From Leptobrachium leishanense (Eukaryota; Chordata; Amphibia; Anura; Megophryidae), in NCBI GenBank assembly GCA_009667805.1, contig CM019070.1:56343735-56407734 (forward strand): a stretch of DNA of 64,000 bases. Reading direction: 5' to 3'. The notes under the pieces are model-generated. The model was not told where the DNA came from. It saw only the letters and a program-made list of their open reading frames with translations, and did no database searches. Shown here piece by piece: positions 49,060 through 61,799 of this stretch. Every line of letters begins with the position of its first letter. The first letter of the stretch is position 1. A program made the position numbers and the translations under genes.

Positions 49060-50641
49060 CAGTTGTGTTCAAAATTATTCAACCCCCAATGCTGTAAAGG
49101 GTTTTAAGGAATTTAGTGTACATTTATAATTGTATTCAGAATGAAATCCTACAAGGACTTTTTAAAGAACCATATGCAACTAAAATGACATCAATTGGTT
49201 TTGTAATACAGTAGTAAATGTTTCTTTTGTGAATTCTTCATTGACACAATTATTCAACCCCTTAAAGACTGCCACTCTGAAGAACAGAGGTTCATTCAAG
49301 TGTTTTCAATCAGGTATTGAAAACACCTGTGGATGTCACGGAGCAGCAATAAAGCATAATAAGCACCAATTAGGCAGCTTTAAAATGACTGTGATACTCA
49401 GCTCCTTCTAGACATTTACTGGTGTGGTTACAAACATGGTGAAGTCAAGAGAATGGTCCAGGAAGACAAGAGAAGAGGTGATTACTCTTCACAGGAAGGG
49501 CAATGGCTATAAGAAGATTGCAAAGATGTTAAACATAGCAAGAGAGACCATAGGAAGCATCATTCGCAAATTCAAGGCAAAGGGCACTGTTGAAACGCTA
49601 CCTGGTCGTGGCAGAAAGAAGATGCTGACTTCGACTGCTGTGCGCTACCTGAAGCGTAGAGTGGAGAAAAGTCCCCGTGTGACTGCTAAGGAACTGAGAA
49701 AAGATTTGTCAGATGTGGGTACTGAAGTTTCAGCACAGACAATACGGCGCACACTGCGTAATGAAGGCCTCCATGCCAGAACTCCCAGGCGCACCCCCTT
49801 GCTGTCTCCAAAGAATAAGAAGCGTCGACTGCAGTATGCCAAAAGTCATGTGGACAAACCACAGAAGTTCTGGGATAGTGTTCTGTGGACTGATGAAACA
49901 AAATTAGAATTTGGGCCATGGATCAACGCTATGTTTGGAGGAGGAAGAACAAGGCCTATGAAGAAAAGAACACCTTGCCTACTGTGAAGCATGGCGGAGG
50001 TCAATCATGCTTTGGGGCTGTTTTGCTTCTGCAGGTACAGGGAAGCTTCAGCGTGTGAAAGGTACCATGAATTCTCTTCAGTACCAGGAGATATTGGATG
50101 ACAATGTGATGCAGTCCGTCACAAACCTGAGGCTTGGAGACGCTGGACCTTCAACAGGACAATGATCCAAGCATACCTCCAAGTCCACTAGAGCATTGTT
50201 GCAGATTAAAGGCTGGAACATTTTGGAGTGGCCATCGCAGTCACCTGACTTAAATCCGATTGAGAACCTCTGGTGGGACTTAAACAAAGCAGTTGCAGTG
50301 CGCAAGCCTAAGAATGTGACTGAACTGGAGGCTTTTGCCCATGACGAATGGGCGAAGATACCCGTAGATCGCTGCAAGACACTTGTGTCAAGCTATGCTT
50401 CACGTTTAAAAGCTAAGTACTAAGATTGAATGTCACTTGGGGGTTGAATAAAACTGATAATGATGTGAGCACAGAAAAGACATTTGTGGTTATTTCATTA
50501 TAAATGTTATGTTATATTTGTCTGACCTACACGTGCCTCTTTGATTTAATTGTAAGCAAGATGACTGAATGATCAAAATCAATGTCAAACTGGTCAAAAC
50601 ACTCAATTTCAGTGGGGGTTGAATAATTTTGAACACAACTG
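49060..50641 (+). mobile_element. Tc1/mariner element, copy 3, mutated
   Basis: 1582 bp, 35 bp shorter than copies 1 and 2, opposite orientation. Both ends CAGTTGTGTTCAAAATTATT intact, flanked by TA (49058-49059, 50642-50643). Since its ends are intact, it could still be mobilised in trans. Confidence 0.93.
49436..50420 (+). pseudogene. Tc1 transposase pseudogene, frameshifted
   Basis: Starts [14 protein letters not shown] and matches copies 1 and 2 through the first catalytic motif (WTDETKLE). After that, deletions near 49909-49920 shift the frame, with further small deletions near 49998, 50139-50155 and 50190. The last segment (from about 50196, [16 protein letters not shown]) is back in a readable frame through NPIENLWW to SRLKAKY, where nine residues (27 bp) are missing just before the last two. 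It cannot make an intact enzyme without repair. Confidence 0.9.
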
Positions 50642-51034
50642 TATAATAACTTATGTTACTGGGCATTGCAAAATCGCAACCCTGACTCTGACTCTGCATG
50701 CTGCAGGTAAGGAATTCCATGTGACCTGCCTTGATCCCTCCTGCAGCATGTGAATTATATATATTAAAGGGCAACATATTTATCTGTGCTCTCCTCTGCT
50801 TAAAATGATGTTGAGTAAAATCTGGCTAATCTGGCAACCTTAGTGGTTTATGGACCTGCTTGGATCAGAAAGGTCTACGTCTGTAGACCTGCCACAAGGA
50901 TAATATTGCATTCCTCGTGGCAGGCAGGGGTTAATGTAGAATTTACTGCTTTTAACAGTTTCATGGCTTGCGTAGGTTTCATCATGGCTTGAGTGTGTTT
51001 GTTGTCGTTCTTTACATGGGAATTGATACGCTGT

Positions 51035-51905
51035 GGGCACTATTACCTCGTTAGCGCTAGCTTAGATGAGGTGATAGCGTGCCGCCTGAATAGCTAATGG
51101 ATTTAAAAACCCGTTAGCGAATCGGTATTAGTACTTTTTAGATTTTTGCTGCACTTTGCACTCCTTATGCTTAACACGGGGAGCGCAAAAGTGTAAGCGC
51201 AAAGTAACTAGTGTTAGAATTACAAGGTCCTAACGCGAATTACAAAGAGCTGTCACTAACTTAAAACGTTTGCTACAGCTTAGGCTAGGGTCGTCTGACT
51301 TCGTTCCATCACTCACACACAAAGCTTTGCAGACGCAGCACATTCTGAGCTTCCGTTCTAGCGGATTTACGTTCTTGCCTAACTTGCGTCCGTTTGCCGC
51401 GTCCGTGGTGCGTCCGCACTTCTGTGCGGACGTACTTCATGTGTGGTCTCTATTGATCATAATTGTATGCTAGCATGAACGTTAAAATTTGCGGCACACG
51501 GACGTGAACACTGCGCTCGTCTGACCCGGGTCTTAGAGTTGGTGCTAACTGATGCCGCTTTTGCCGAATCATTTAGCAGCAGCTGAACCCCACCCCCCCA
51601 AAAAAAGTAAAATGCTCACCTCTCATCCCGCAGCGAGAATGACGGCCTGATCCGCGGAATCTGGCCGCTGGGAGCGGAGTGAGACTGGGGGAAAAAAGTC
51701 CCCAGCCTCCCTCCGCTGACCTGCAGGATCTCCGAGGGGCGCTGCCCCAAGCATCCAGAAGGCTAGCAGCTGCTACAGGGCAAGCTGCTGGACTCGGCGG
51801 CTGCCCTGTAATTTAATGGTAAAATTGGGCACTAAAGGGAAATTAGCAAATGATAATTTTTCCCCTTATCGTCCCTGTTTTAGCAAGGGCCAGGTGATAG
51901 GGCCC
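51035..51905. mobile_element. MITE with GGGCCCTATTAC-type ends, copy 1, with nested Harbinger MITE
   Basis: Left GGGCACTATTACCTCG, right AGGTGATAGGGCCC. 3-bp TSD TGT at 51032-51034 and 51906-51908. Interior GC-richer with CGCTAGC/GTTAGCG words, and the Harbinger MITE B4 nested at 51283-51532. Related to 55392-56127. Confidence 0.6.
51283..51532. mobile_element. PIF/Harbinger-type MITE, subfamily B, copy B4, internally deleted
   Basis: 250 bp, TSD TTA both sides (51280-51282, 51533-51535). Begins GGCTAGGGTCGTCTGACTTC: about 190 bp present in B1 and B3 between the TIR and CCATCACTCACACACAAAGC are missing. Confidence 0.78.
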
Positions 51906-52015
51906 TGTATGTTTGTAGGCGGTTTCATTTTTACTTCTCATGATTGCAATAGTTTTCAAAGGAAATATGCTGTGTGGAATCTGAGTATTTAAAAAATTGC
52001 TGATCTACTGGGATT

Positions 52016-52918
52016 TTAACTCCCAACCATAAGGTTTACAGAGAATGTCTGAAAAAGAAAAGACATCAAGTGACCGGCAGTTGTTTGGACAAAAATGCCT
52101 TGTTGATGGCAGAGGTGAGAGGAGAATGTGCAGACTGGTTCGTGATGATAGAAAGGCAACAGCAACTCAAATAACCACTCGTTACAACCAAGGTATGCAG
52201 AATACCGTGCATACACAACACATCAAACATTGAAGCAGATGGGCTACAGCAGCAGAAGACCACACTGGGTGCCACTCCTGCCAGCTAAGAACAGGAAATT
52301 GAGGCTACAATTCGCAGAGACTCTCCAAAATTGAAGTTTGGAAAAAGTTGTCGGAGTCTCCTGTTCAGCTGCGATATTCAGATTGTCGGGTCAGAATTTT
52401 GCATAAACATGAAAGCATGTATCCTGCCTTGTATCAATGGTTCAGGCTGGTGGTGGTGTAATGGTTTGGGAGATATTTTCTTGGCACACTTTGGGCCCCT
52501 TAGTAACAATTGAGCATGGTTTAAATGCCACGGCCTACCTGAGTATTGTTGCTGACCATGTCCACCCCTTTATGACCACAGTGTACCCATCTTCTGATGG
52601 CTAACTCAAGCAGGATAATGCACCATTTCACAAAGCTCAAATCACCTCAAACTGGTTTCTTGAACATGACATGAGTTCACCTGATCTCCATCCAATAGAG
52701 CACCTTATGGATCTCATGGAACCAGAGATTCGCATCATGAATGTGCAGCCGACAAATCTGCAGCAGCTGTGTGATAGTATCATGTCAACATGGACTAAAA
52801 TCTCTGAGGAATGTTTCCAATACCCTGTTGAATCTATGCCACGAAGAATGAAGGCAAAAGTGGGTCCAACCAGGTACTAGCAAGGTGTAACTAATAATAA
52901 AGTGTCCGGTGGGTGTGT
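52016..52918 (+). pseudogene. Decayed Tc1 element of a second family
   Basis: Plus-strand remnants: an N-terminal block (52045-52233) with RQLFGQKCLVDGRGERRM and QITTRYNQGMQNT, and a C-terminal block (52671-52880) with DLHPIEHLMDLM, where D...PIE is the third catalytic motif, and the tail ISEECFQYPVESMPRRMKA. This tail is the well-known end of a common vertebrate Tc1 group. The right end AATAAAGTGTCCGGTGGGTG is like that group's terminus. Many frameshifts and stops; left TIR not found. Distinct from copies 1-3. Confidence 0.82.
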
Positions 52919-52984
52919 GTATATGTGAAATGTAGCCAGAGTACTGTCCGCACTCGATTGGTAATAAAAACAGTAAATATTTTA

Positions 52985-53430
52985 TCAAATTTGTAAAACG
53001 CAGACCGATGTTTCGTATCAACCATGAAAAAAACCCTGGGGAAGCCGAAACATTGGTCTGTCTTTTAAAAAATTGCCTATTTAATGAATGTATACTTTTT
53101 TTATTAAATCGAGTGCAGTCAGTACTCCGGCTTCATATTTAACTGCATCAAAGCTGAGCACTAAGGTTTTTCATTGTATGACTTTTTCTATTGAGACTGG
53201 ATTCATGTATATTACAGGTATGTATTCTATTGTTTTAAAGCCAGAGCTGCAACTGTTGCTACAGGGGTACCTACGCATGTCTGCTCAACATGTGGCAGAA
53301 CATTTCCAGCACGTATAGGCCTTACCAGCCATCTGCGGACACACCGTGGACAACCCACAACCTTGTAGATGTCAAGGTCCTCTTCAAATACGATGGACAA
53401 ACATCATCATCATATATTTCAATTAAGTTG
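52985..53430. other. No gene recognised
   Basis: Contains a partial inverted pair GACCGATGTTTCGTATCAACC / GGGGAAGCCGAAACATTGGTCTGTC (53005-53060) and the phrase ACTGTCCGCACTCGATTGG with its inverse near 53108-53130, a foldback of unknown class. Confidence 0.45.
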
Positions 53431-53539
53431 TAGTGGAGGGCAAGAAATGAGATTTAAAAGCCTCCACACTACAAATAATAAACTTTTTATTATTGCAGAG
53501 GTTCAAAGAACTGCATCACAGAGGTCATGTGCTACATTC

Positions 53540-54320
53540 ATACAGAAAAAATGGCGTCGCGCCCATACTCACAGGAGCGTCTGCAACAGTCAGGAGTAAC
53601 AGCCCAGTTAATGTATAAAACATAACAAGAGAAAAAAGGTGTCATCTGTGCTCGTTTCTATGTATTTCCATGTACAACAAAACACTATGAGGTTTTAGTT
53701 TGTTTCAATGGCCATTGCAACGTAAGCTCACTCGCCCCTTCAAGGCACCTCTTTGTAGAGTGAGTACCTAACCAATGTACCAAAAGCCGCTCTACTTAGC
53801 AGCTCCAAGCCCCTCCTGCTGCTTTTCAGCTAAGGAGAGGCAGAAAGATGGTGGGTTTTATTTATACACGCACCAAACACTTCCCATTTGGGGTTAAAAA
53901 CAAAAACATGGAAAAAGGAACAGCAGCAAAACGACGAACTGGTGTTACAAGCATAATATACATAGATACAGGAAAAATGGCGTCACGCCCATACTCACCG
54001 GAGCGGCTGCAACAGCCAGGAGTAACAGCCCAGTTAATGTAAAAAACATAACAAGAGAAAAAAGGTGTCATCTGCGCTTGTTTCTATGTGTTCCATGTAC
54101 AACAAAACACTATGAGGTTTTAGTTTGTTTCAATGGCCATTGCAACGTAAGCTCACTCGCCCCTTCAAGGCACCTCTTTGTAGAGTGAGTACCTAACCAA
54201 TGTACCAAAAGCCTCTCTACTGAGTAGCTCCATGCCCCTCGTGCGGCTTTTCACCTAAGGAGAGGCAGAAAGATGGTGGGTTTTATTTATACACGCACCA
54301 AACACTTCCCATTTGGGGAA
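53540..54320. repeat. 426-bp tandem duplication
   Basis: Two nearly identical copies: ATGGCGTC at 53551 and 53977, ATTTGGGG at the ends (53888 and 54312). They share CAGTTAATGTATAAAACA-like, AGGTTTTAGTTTGTTTCAAT and GAGGCAGAAAGATGGTGGG phrases. A single-copy relative of part of the unit is seen at about 12838-12905 (ATAACAAGAAAAAAAGA...AACAAAACACAGG). Open frames inside begin METs by chance. Confidence 0.85.
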
Positions 54321-54479
54321 ACAGAACTCTGGGTAAGATATGCAAATGACGTCAGTAATTTCTCTTTTTTTTTTTCGCATCCTGGCTCTGTTTTCACACA
54401 GAACCCTCAAATCAATGCCATCATAATAGATGGTGCTAGATGGATTTATCTATATACTTCAGGCGTTTCATAGCTCTTC

Positions 54480-55388
54480 CTGAATTCTGGTACATATACA
54501 TACCCCCACGCAGGTGATAATCTTGTATAGTTCAGGGATAATTTGAATTGATTCATATTTTGTGCCATTCAGCATAATCGTTTTTTTTCACGGTGCTGCA
54601 AGTAAGCACGCCAAAGCTGAGTGACATAAATGGAGTTTATTTAGAGATTTTTATTTTACTTTGTATTTTTTTCTGTTTTGTTTTAAAGAAAGTCACTATA
54701 GCTTGGGAAAAAAATTAAAGTAATTAAAGCAATGTATAAAATTTTATCTAGGCTTTAAAAACAAGTATCTGGCGCAGGGTAGGTTAAATGCAGCCTTTTT
54801 TTTTTTGCAATTGGGTTTATCGTTTCTATCAGTAAATTTACAGAGGAAACCGTTTTTACTGTCCATCAAAGAAAACGTTATCAAAATATAGGTGAGTTGC
54901 ACGAAACATTTTAAATATATTTAGCTCAGGAAAATATTTTAGTGGCTGTTTCAACCTGAAATCAATTTGTTAAATGTTTCCTTACAAGATCTTTTTTTTT
55001 CGTTTTTTTTTTATTAAAGCGTTTTTTGCCTACGAGGCATACATTAAGTGGTGAGAACACAGGCAAACCATCTGTGCAAGTCTTATTGTTCTTCAGAAAT
55101 GCAAAAAGCTCTCTCACCTGTGTACAGTCAGGTGCTTTTAGTTTAGAGCTTTATTATTTTTTTTTCGGATGGATAATACAAGCCACTTAGATCCAGGTTG
55201 TGTTTTTCTAACAATTAACATGTACATCCCGGAGGCTGCATCTGACAAAGTTATAATTATAGTCAACATCCACAGGCCAAAACCTTCAAGTCCGACCTTC
55301 AGATGCACTGGAGCATGTGTTAGTTGAATTTACCACTTTTTCGATTTTTTTTTTTTTTTTTTTTAAATTTTCTATCTCGTTTAAATAT
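54480..55388. other. No gene recognised
   Basis: AT-rich with several poly-T runs (54798, 54990, 55345). No terminal repeats or recognisable coding. Confidence 0.4.
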
Positions 55389-55391
55389 TAT

Positions 55392-56127
55392 GGGCCCTAT
55401 TACAATCTTTGCGCATACATTCGCACCCGCGCAAAAACGCATTAACGCGAGGGGTAAAACCCTTTGCGCAGAACGTCGTATTACGATGTCAGCGCAACAA
55501 ACGCGCGTATACATCTTCCACGGGTGAATCTGCACGAACGCTGCGCGAGCTTACTGTACGTCGCACGTCCTATACTTAACATTGTGAGCGCAAATGCGTT
55601 TGTGCGCTGGTACGTGGATGGTATTACAATCTATGCGCAGTTTGTAACGCACAGCATTTGCGCGCATAATTTTAGCAACTCCTAAAAGCTGGTGTTAACG
55701 GCAAATCCTAACAACCTGGCCGAACCCAAATACACCAGCCCAAAAAAAATACGCAGAAAAGTATAGTTACACATTCTACACATACCAAACCAATAAATTT
55801 GAGAAGTTGTGCGTGTTTTTTTACTGATGCAGCATATATGCGCAGATTGGCTATGACAGGCGCAAAAACTTAACGTGAGACAATTGTGGTTCTTAATTCT
55901 GATTGGCTGAATCGTGTGAATAAACAGTCTGCACACTGATTTCTGCACGCAACGTTGCTGCGTGCGCATTTTTGCGCGTCCGTTATACGTGCGTTAATGC
56001 TTGACGGATGAAAAATTGGGCGAGGATTGTAATAATAGAGGTGATTTACGCTCGTTAACGTTTAACGCTTCGTGCAAAAATTCACTCGTTGCGCGTGCGT
56101 TTTTGCGTGAAGCATGTAATAGGGCCC
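55392..56127. mobile_element. MITE with GGGCCCTATTAC-type ends, copy 2
   Basis: 736 bp, left GGGCCCTATTACAATC, right CATGTAATAGGGCCC, TSD TAT at 55389-55391 and 56128-56130. CGC/GCG-rich words (TTTGCGC, AACGCGAG, GCGCGCATAA). No frame of interest. The 3-bp TSD agrees with copy 1 (TGT) in length but not sequence. Confidence 0.68.
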
Positions 56128-56662
56128 TATGTCTATGCATTTTTTATTTATATTTTCTTCAGTCTTTATTATTGTAATAGGTACAAGCGGTGCCCACGTG
56201 GCATGTGACTGTACACCGTATACATTGCACCTGTGTAGTTTGTGCATCATATTTGAACAGTAGCATATCACTATATAGTAAGTTTCGTAATCCTTCAGAA
56301 CGCCACAGACCTCAGCTCTGCGATCCTTCTCTTCCTTGTTAGAAGCTGTGGGTGTTTCTGCTTTTGTGTTCAGTGTTGAGGTGAAAGTAGATTTAGATCT
56401 GGGGTACTCAACCTTGGCCCATTTGCTGTATTGGAACTACATCAACGATACTTTGCTACTCATTAAGTTTACAGAGCCTTGTCGGAAATGGAAGGAAAGA
56501 CTCAGCACCCCCTGATTTTATGGGTGATGTCACCTGCTGTTTAAAAGGAGTTACTGCAGTTCTGGCAGGATCAGTTTGGGAAATGACCTTCAGATACATT
56601 CCCAGCAGGTTTTAAAAAGTGATAGCACCTTAGGCATCATGCCTAATGGTGCTAAGACTTTA

Positions 56663-57070
56663 GGCTGTGTCAGACGAATGCAGTGCGAACGTGCGTTTAG
56701 CCTCACATTATTACGGCCGTGGTAGCAGCAAATGACGTCCAACGCAGGCCCACACACGAAGTTCGGCCGCGCAACGCAAGCGGCAAACGAACGCATTTTT
56801 GCAAAACGTGGAGCCGCTAGTACTGACGTACAGAGTGCGCTGCGCCCGCATAGCGGCGTGTGTGTGATTAGGAGACGTCAGACGCTGCTCATGTCCAGCC
56901 AACATAACGTCCAGACACCCAAAGTTTCCTGGTTTGGATCCGTATGAAATCAAGGCCGTAATTGCGCATCGTATGACCGCTATTGCGTATTCTGTGAAAA
57001 AGTACGTCCATGCGTTCGTACGCACTTTTTTTACGGCCGATGTGAAAAATGCGTTTGTCTGACCCTAGCC
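56663..57070. mobile_element. PIF/Harbinger-type MITE, subfamily A, copy A3
   Basis: 408 bp, ends GGCTGTGTCAGACGAATGC and GTTTGTCTGACCCTAGCC, TSD TTA both sides (56660-56662, 57071-57073). Interior matches A1 and A2 (CATAACGTCCAGACACCC, CATGTCCAGCCAACATAACG). Confidence 0.8.
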
Positions 57071-57599
57071 TTAGGGGCATGTTCTGGGGCTGTACTTATC
57101 CTAGGGAGCGGTAACTAAGTTATATGCACACTATTTCTTGTATCCTGTGAGTGCAATCTGAAAGACGGCCTTATGTACCCGATTTGAGTGTTTTAATGCA
57201 CCATGATGTGTTGTTATTTTGTCTCTTTATAGAGCTCATTCCCCAATTTTCATTTTACATTTATCATATCATTGACGCCATTAGGAAGAGACGCTGGGGG
57301 AGAGAGATACTCTAAAAGATATGTATTATACTTTTGTGTGACCACACGTTTTTGTTTGCATGTTCTGGAGCCTAAATTCAAATGGATTTTGCATACAATA
57401 AATAAAATTTCTTTGTATTGCTTCTATGGAATACCTATAGACTATACTTAAAAACAAGACACTTCCCTGCGTGCCTTGTTTTTATGGATTGTGCTTTGTT
57501 TTGGTAGTGATTTCTATGTCAAGTGTTTTCTAAAATCTTTACAGCTACTGTATATTGTAGTGGAGTGTTCTTAAATGTGTTTTTTTTTTTATCCATATT

Positions 57600-57880
57600 T
57601 TTACCACCGCATGACATACCATGCCGTCCGTGCGGCGGGTGGGCTTTGAAGACGCGGTGTGTACTGGTACGCCCTGCTGCCTCGCCCCTCCACGCAGCTG
57701 GCGCGCGCTGGTAGCTGCAGAGAGACGGCCTAAACTCAGCCTGTCCCTCTGCAGCCAATGACACGCGTTGACTGGTGGGTGGACCAATTCAGAGGTCCCT
57801 GGTTTCGAGGTGTACCAGTACGCCTCGCCGGTGTTAACCCTCTCGACGGGTGCCACCTGCCCGTCGTTAAGGAAGGTGTG
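57600..57880. other. GC-rich, CpG-rich island of unknown origin
   Basis: Sharp GC rise against AT-rich flanks with repeated phrases (TGTACTGGTACGCC / TGTACCAGTACGCC, about 57659 and 57813; GGTGGGC). Frames on both strands are open but unremarkable. It might be a TE fragment or a weak CpG island; no TATA, no recognisable first exon. Confidence 0.4.
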
Positions 57881-60800
57881 CCTATAGACCTTTAGTGATG
57901 TTACCAGATTTTTAATGTTGTGTTTACTTAAGCTGGGATTGTTTACAGCTAGGCCGTACTGGAAAAATTAAAGCCTTGCGGCACTTCTTGTTGCGATATT
58001 TTGTGCCAGAGTCGGTCTTGAAAATAAAAATCTATAGATGTTTATATTCCACAACAGAATTTCCAGAAATGACTAATAAACAATAACTTGTCTCCTTTAT
58101 ATTCCAATGAGGTTTGCAAGTTTAACTAAACCTACATCGCAAAATGCTTTTGTGGTTCATGTTCTATTAATATTGTGGCGTGATTATCAAAACCCATTAC
58201 TCTTGGTTATCTTGCACAGGCTGAGCCGAGGCATTATAAGTCAGACTGACTGTCCGCACACAGTATGTTCTGTGTTTATGATAACACAAGACTAAACATT
58301 AAACCGTATTTGTAAAATTATTACCCTTTAAAGATCAGATTGCTCAGCTAGTGCAAATTAGATGTTACCTCATAGTTGTTTTTCTCCATGTAAAAGAATT
58401 AAATGCATAAATAACGTGTCAAGCATTCTCCGTTGTGGGTGGGTATGGCTTCGCACAAGCAATTTTAACTCCCTCCCGGTCAAAAACAGTTCAGAGTATT
58501 TTATTTATTACTACCCGTACCTGCAACGCATATCCATAGAGATTTTTTCTTTCTTTCTCTTTCAATTGTATTCCAGATTAGGTTTTAATTATTTATTTAG
58601 AAATGTGGCTCTAGGATAATCTATATTAAAAGATAAATTATTTTATTTCCCCTCTTGAATATTTTCTGTATTTTAAAGAACAATATACAGACATGCCTTT
58701 AGGTGATGGTGCGTTTTTTTTTTTTTTTTTTTTTTATAATGTGTCACACTTTCTACCTTTTTTTTGTTATTACTGTAATTCTTTTAATCCTTTGTCAGTA
58801 ATTAGAATGTGTTCTGTTACTAAAATTGTGTATAAATATACAAATACGCAAATATTTTTTTTTTTTATGTATGCACCAAAGGCAGCACACCAAATCAAGG
58901 CCAATGTGCCTGAGACCATGAAATTCTGCTTTATGTTAAAGGAAAGATAGGATGCAAGTGCCAGACAGCGATAATTCAGTGTGCTGCCAACTAATGATAC
59001 CAGGGTCACATCTCCTATCTGTCTCTTGCTCAAGTCATTATGCAGTCGGGGAGCTCTAAACTCCCCCTGCTGCCTGCATCATCAACAACCATAAGCCACA
59101 TATACCCAATTGCTGCATGCATGGACCATATGCCCCCCCAAAAAACCTACATGCCCCCCACCCAAAAAAAATGCTGCATTGACTGGGCCAGATGCCCCAG
59201 CACACATACAGTATTTAGGGCACACGCAATCTGATCATACGCTCTCTAGTTTATTGTCCCCCTCAACCTATGAGGTTGTCTTCATTTTATCGTATGCCCT
59301 CTGACTACATTCATTAGACTTTAATCCAATCGTTAACAATACTCTCACATTTGATCTCTCATGCTCTCCATAAATATCCCTCCATATCCATCATATCTGT
59401 GTATCCGTGTCTGTGTGTATTTGTGATGTTCGGTGTCAGTGTTTCTGTCTGTGTATCTCACTGCCTCTGGCAGAGACCCTAAAAGACCCTAAAACACCGA
59501 ATCCAGCAGTGGTTTTGTTGTTGTATTTATACAGGGCTGGACTGAGACAAGAAAATCAGAGCGGGGCTTCATCCAGTCAGACCCATTCCAATTATCCAAA
59601 CCTGCAACAACAAAAAAGTACATAAATCATAAGTAAAAACCTTACACTGTAACTATAAACGGTTTTTTAAATGTTTTTTTTTCTCAGCTGTCACTGACCA
59701 TCCAAAGAGGTCCAAGATCACTGTTGGAGCTTATTAAAGAAGCTTAGTAAACCGTTCACTTTTCTCTGCAATTTTGTCAATAATCACATCATATATATTA
59801 TGTTCTATTGGGCACTCTTACTTAAAAAAAAAGTAGAAATGGGAACCAGTTACTGCATTTATCTGAGAATTTTTTTCACTTTTATTCTGCCGCCTTGCGC
59901 TTTATGAATAATGTGATTTATATATAAACCTCAGAGCTTGCACCCAGTGTGGAAAATGAGAAGGTGAGTAATGGCATCAGTTTTGCTTATGTTATATGTG
60001 ACATACTGTGTGTTGGTGCTCCCTACTTGCCCCTGGGATCGAGGGTAAGCTGTCCTCCTCACCCTACACTGCCTGAGCCTACACCCGTTTCGTGGGGTAT
60101 CTTGCTCCTTTTACTTGTATTCATATAGATTATTTCTTGGACAGAAGAACATGGCGGTCACTGCATTTAGCTCATGTCTCATGGCATATTTCTTAAACTT
60201 TTTCTTGTTGAAAACATCTGACAATTATTTTTGGTGTACAGTTACATATTATATTTCAGTAACATATAATCAATGTCCTTTAAACATTGGCCCATTCTAT
60301 TTTTCCCATTTCCCAGTATTGGTGTCCTACTACTGTATGACTAGGTTACGGAGAAGGGGTTGGTCTAAAGGAACTGACTGATTTAAGTTCCAAAGGCACG
60401 ATCGTTTAGGAACTTTTTGGTGGGATGCAATTCGCTCTAAACCTTCAACTTTATAAAATCATGGTAGTTTTTAATTTACATGGTTACACACTCTGCAAAG
60501 TATATTTTGTGTTGACCACTTTTAAAACCATTCTCAAAGTAACCTTTCCACTTGCGCCATACATTGGTGAAGCCGCGGTATTTGATTCAGCAGTTTGTAA
60601 AATTACAATTTTTTCTTGTAGCCTCTGTAAAATGTTTCGGTTTGTATACTGCCACTCAGAAGATGGAAATCTTTTTCCGTTTCAAAGATTTATTAGTGTT
60701 AACCACAAAACACTAGGGATATTGACTTAATAGACACAAGTCTTTCTAGAGGAGCAAACTTATTATGTACAGAACAAGCTAAAACACATTGACCTCAAAT

Positions 60801-61046
60801 AGGCGTTTGTGTGTCTTAATGAAGCGATTACAGTCTCCAGTGGATTACTTGGCCAAACTAACCATCTGGGAAAATGTTCTGCATCGGCAGATGAAAAATA
60901 ATGTCCGACAATCAAATTACTGGCAGTTTAAGTATGAAGTGACATGTAATAAAATCTTGATACACAATCAAACCATTTGCATCCTGATAGAATTTACCTG
61001 CACATAAAGCCTAAACTGACATAACTGGGGAATACTTAAAGCTCAA

Positions 61047-61048
<2 letters not shown>
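57881..61048. other. No gene recognised
   Basis: About 3.2 kb of AT-rich DNA with poly-T runs (58713, 58855) and a short CACCC-rich patch around 59140-59170. No terminal repeats recognised; frames lack motifs. Confidence 0.4.

Positions 61049-61095
<47 letters not shown>
61049..61095. repeat. (TG)n microsatellite
   Basis: About 23 uninterrupted TG units. Confidence 0.95.
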
Positions 61096-61098
<3 letters not shown>

Positions 61099-61799
61099 GG
61101 CTGTATCCCAGTCCATCCACAAAGCCTACATGGAAAGTTGGAGTGTCAGGATTTATTTTGGAATACCAGAATTTTTTGTTTGGTGCCTGATGTGGACGTG
61201 CAAATCTTCACCTGACATGTTTGGAGATACTGTAAGGTTTTAGGAAAGTACATTAATTCAAAGTTACAGTGGCTCACTAATTACAAAATGGCTCCTCTAC
61301 CATGATTTATTTATGTAAAATATTCTCTTTATTGGCTCCATCGCTGCTTGGCCATTTTCCCTGTGTGCCGAGTTCATCTTGACCATTTTTTTTCTTCATC
61401 ACATTGAAAAGTTACTTGATGCCATGTTTTATAGCAGAACCGCCAGTGTTTTTGACAACTAATTTTCTTATAGTGTTGACACCACGCATCTTTCTAGGTC
61501 AACGCCACTTGCAGCGTCATTACATCCACATCACTCTAGAACATTTTGATGCCATCCAATGGGAACATACCTAAGATTATTTAAAACTGAAAGTCAGATC
61601 TATGTCCTGTCGTAGCTTGATGTACCAGGGAGCGCATGTATTTGCTACCTTTTGGCTATTTCTGTGTACCGACTAGGGATGAGCTGTTCGGGTTCGGACG
61701 GTTCGGGGTTCGACCCGAACTTAGCCTGTTCGGGCGGATCGCGAACCCCGAACATTTCTGGGTGTTCACTGCATGTTCGACCACAATGGACCACAATGC

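Noticed and set aside
57600..57880. CpG-rich block as a gene promoter CpG island
   Set aside because: Short, no first exon or conserved frame downstream, and it contains internal repeated phrases more typical of a transposon fragment.
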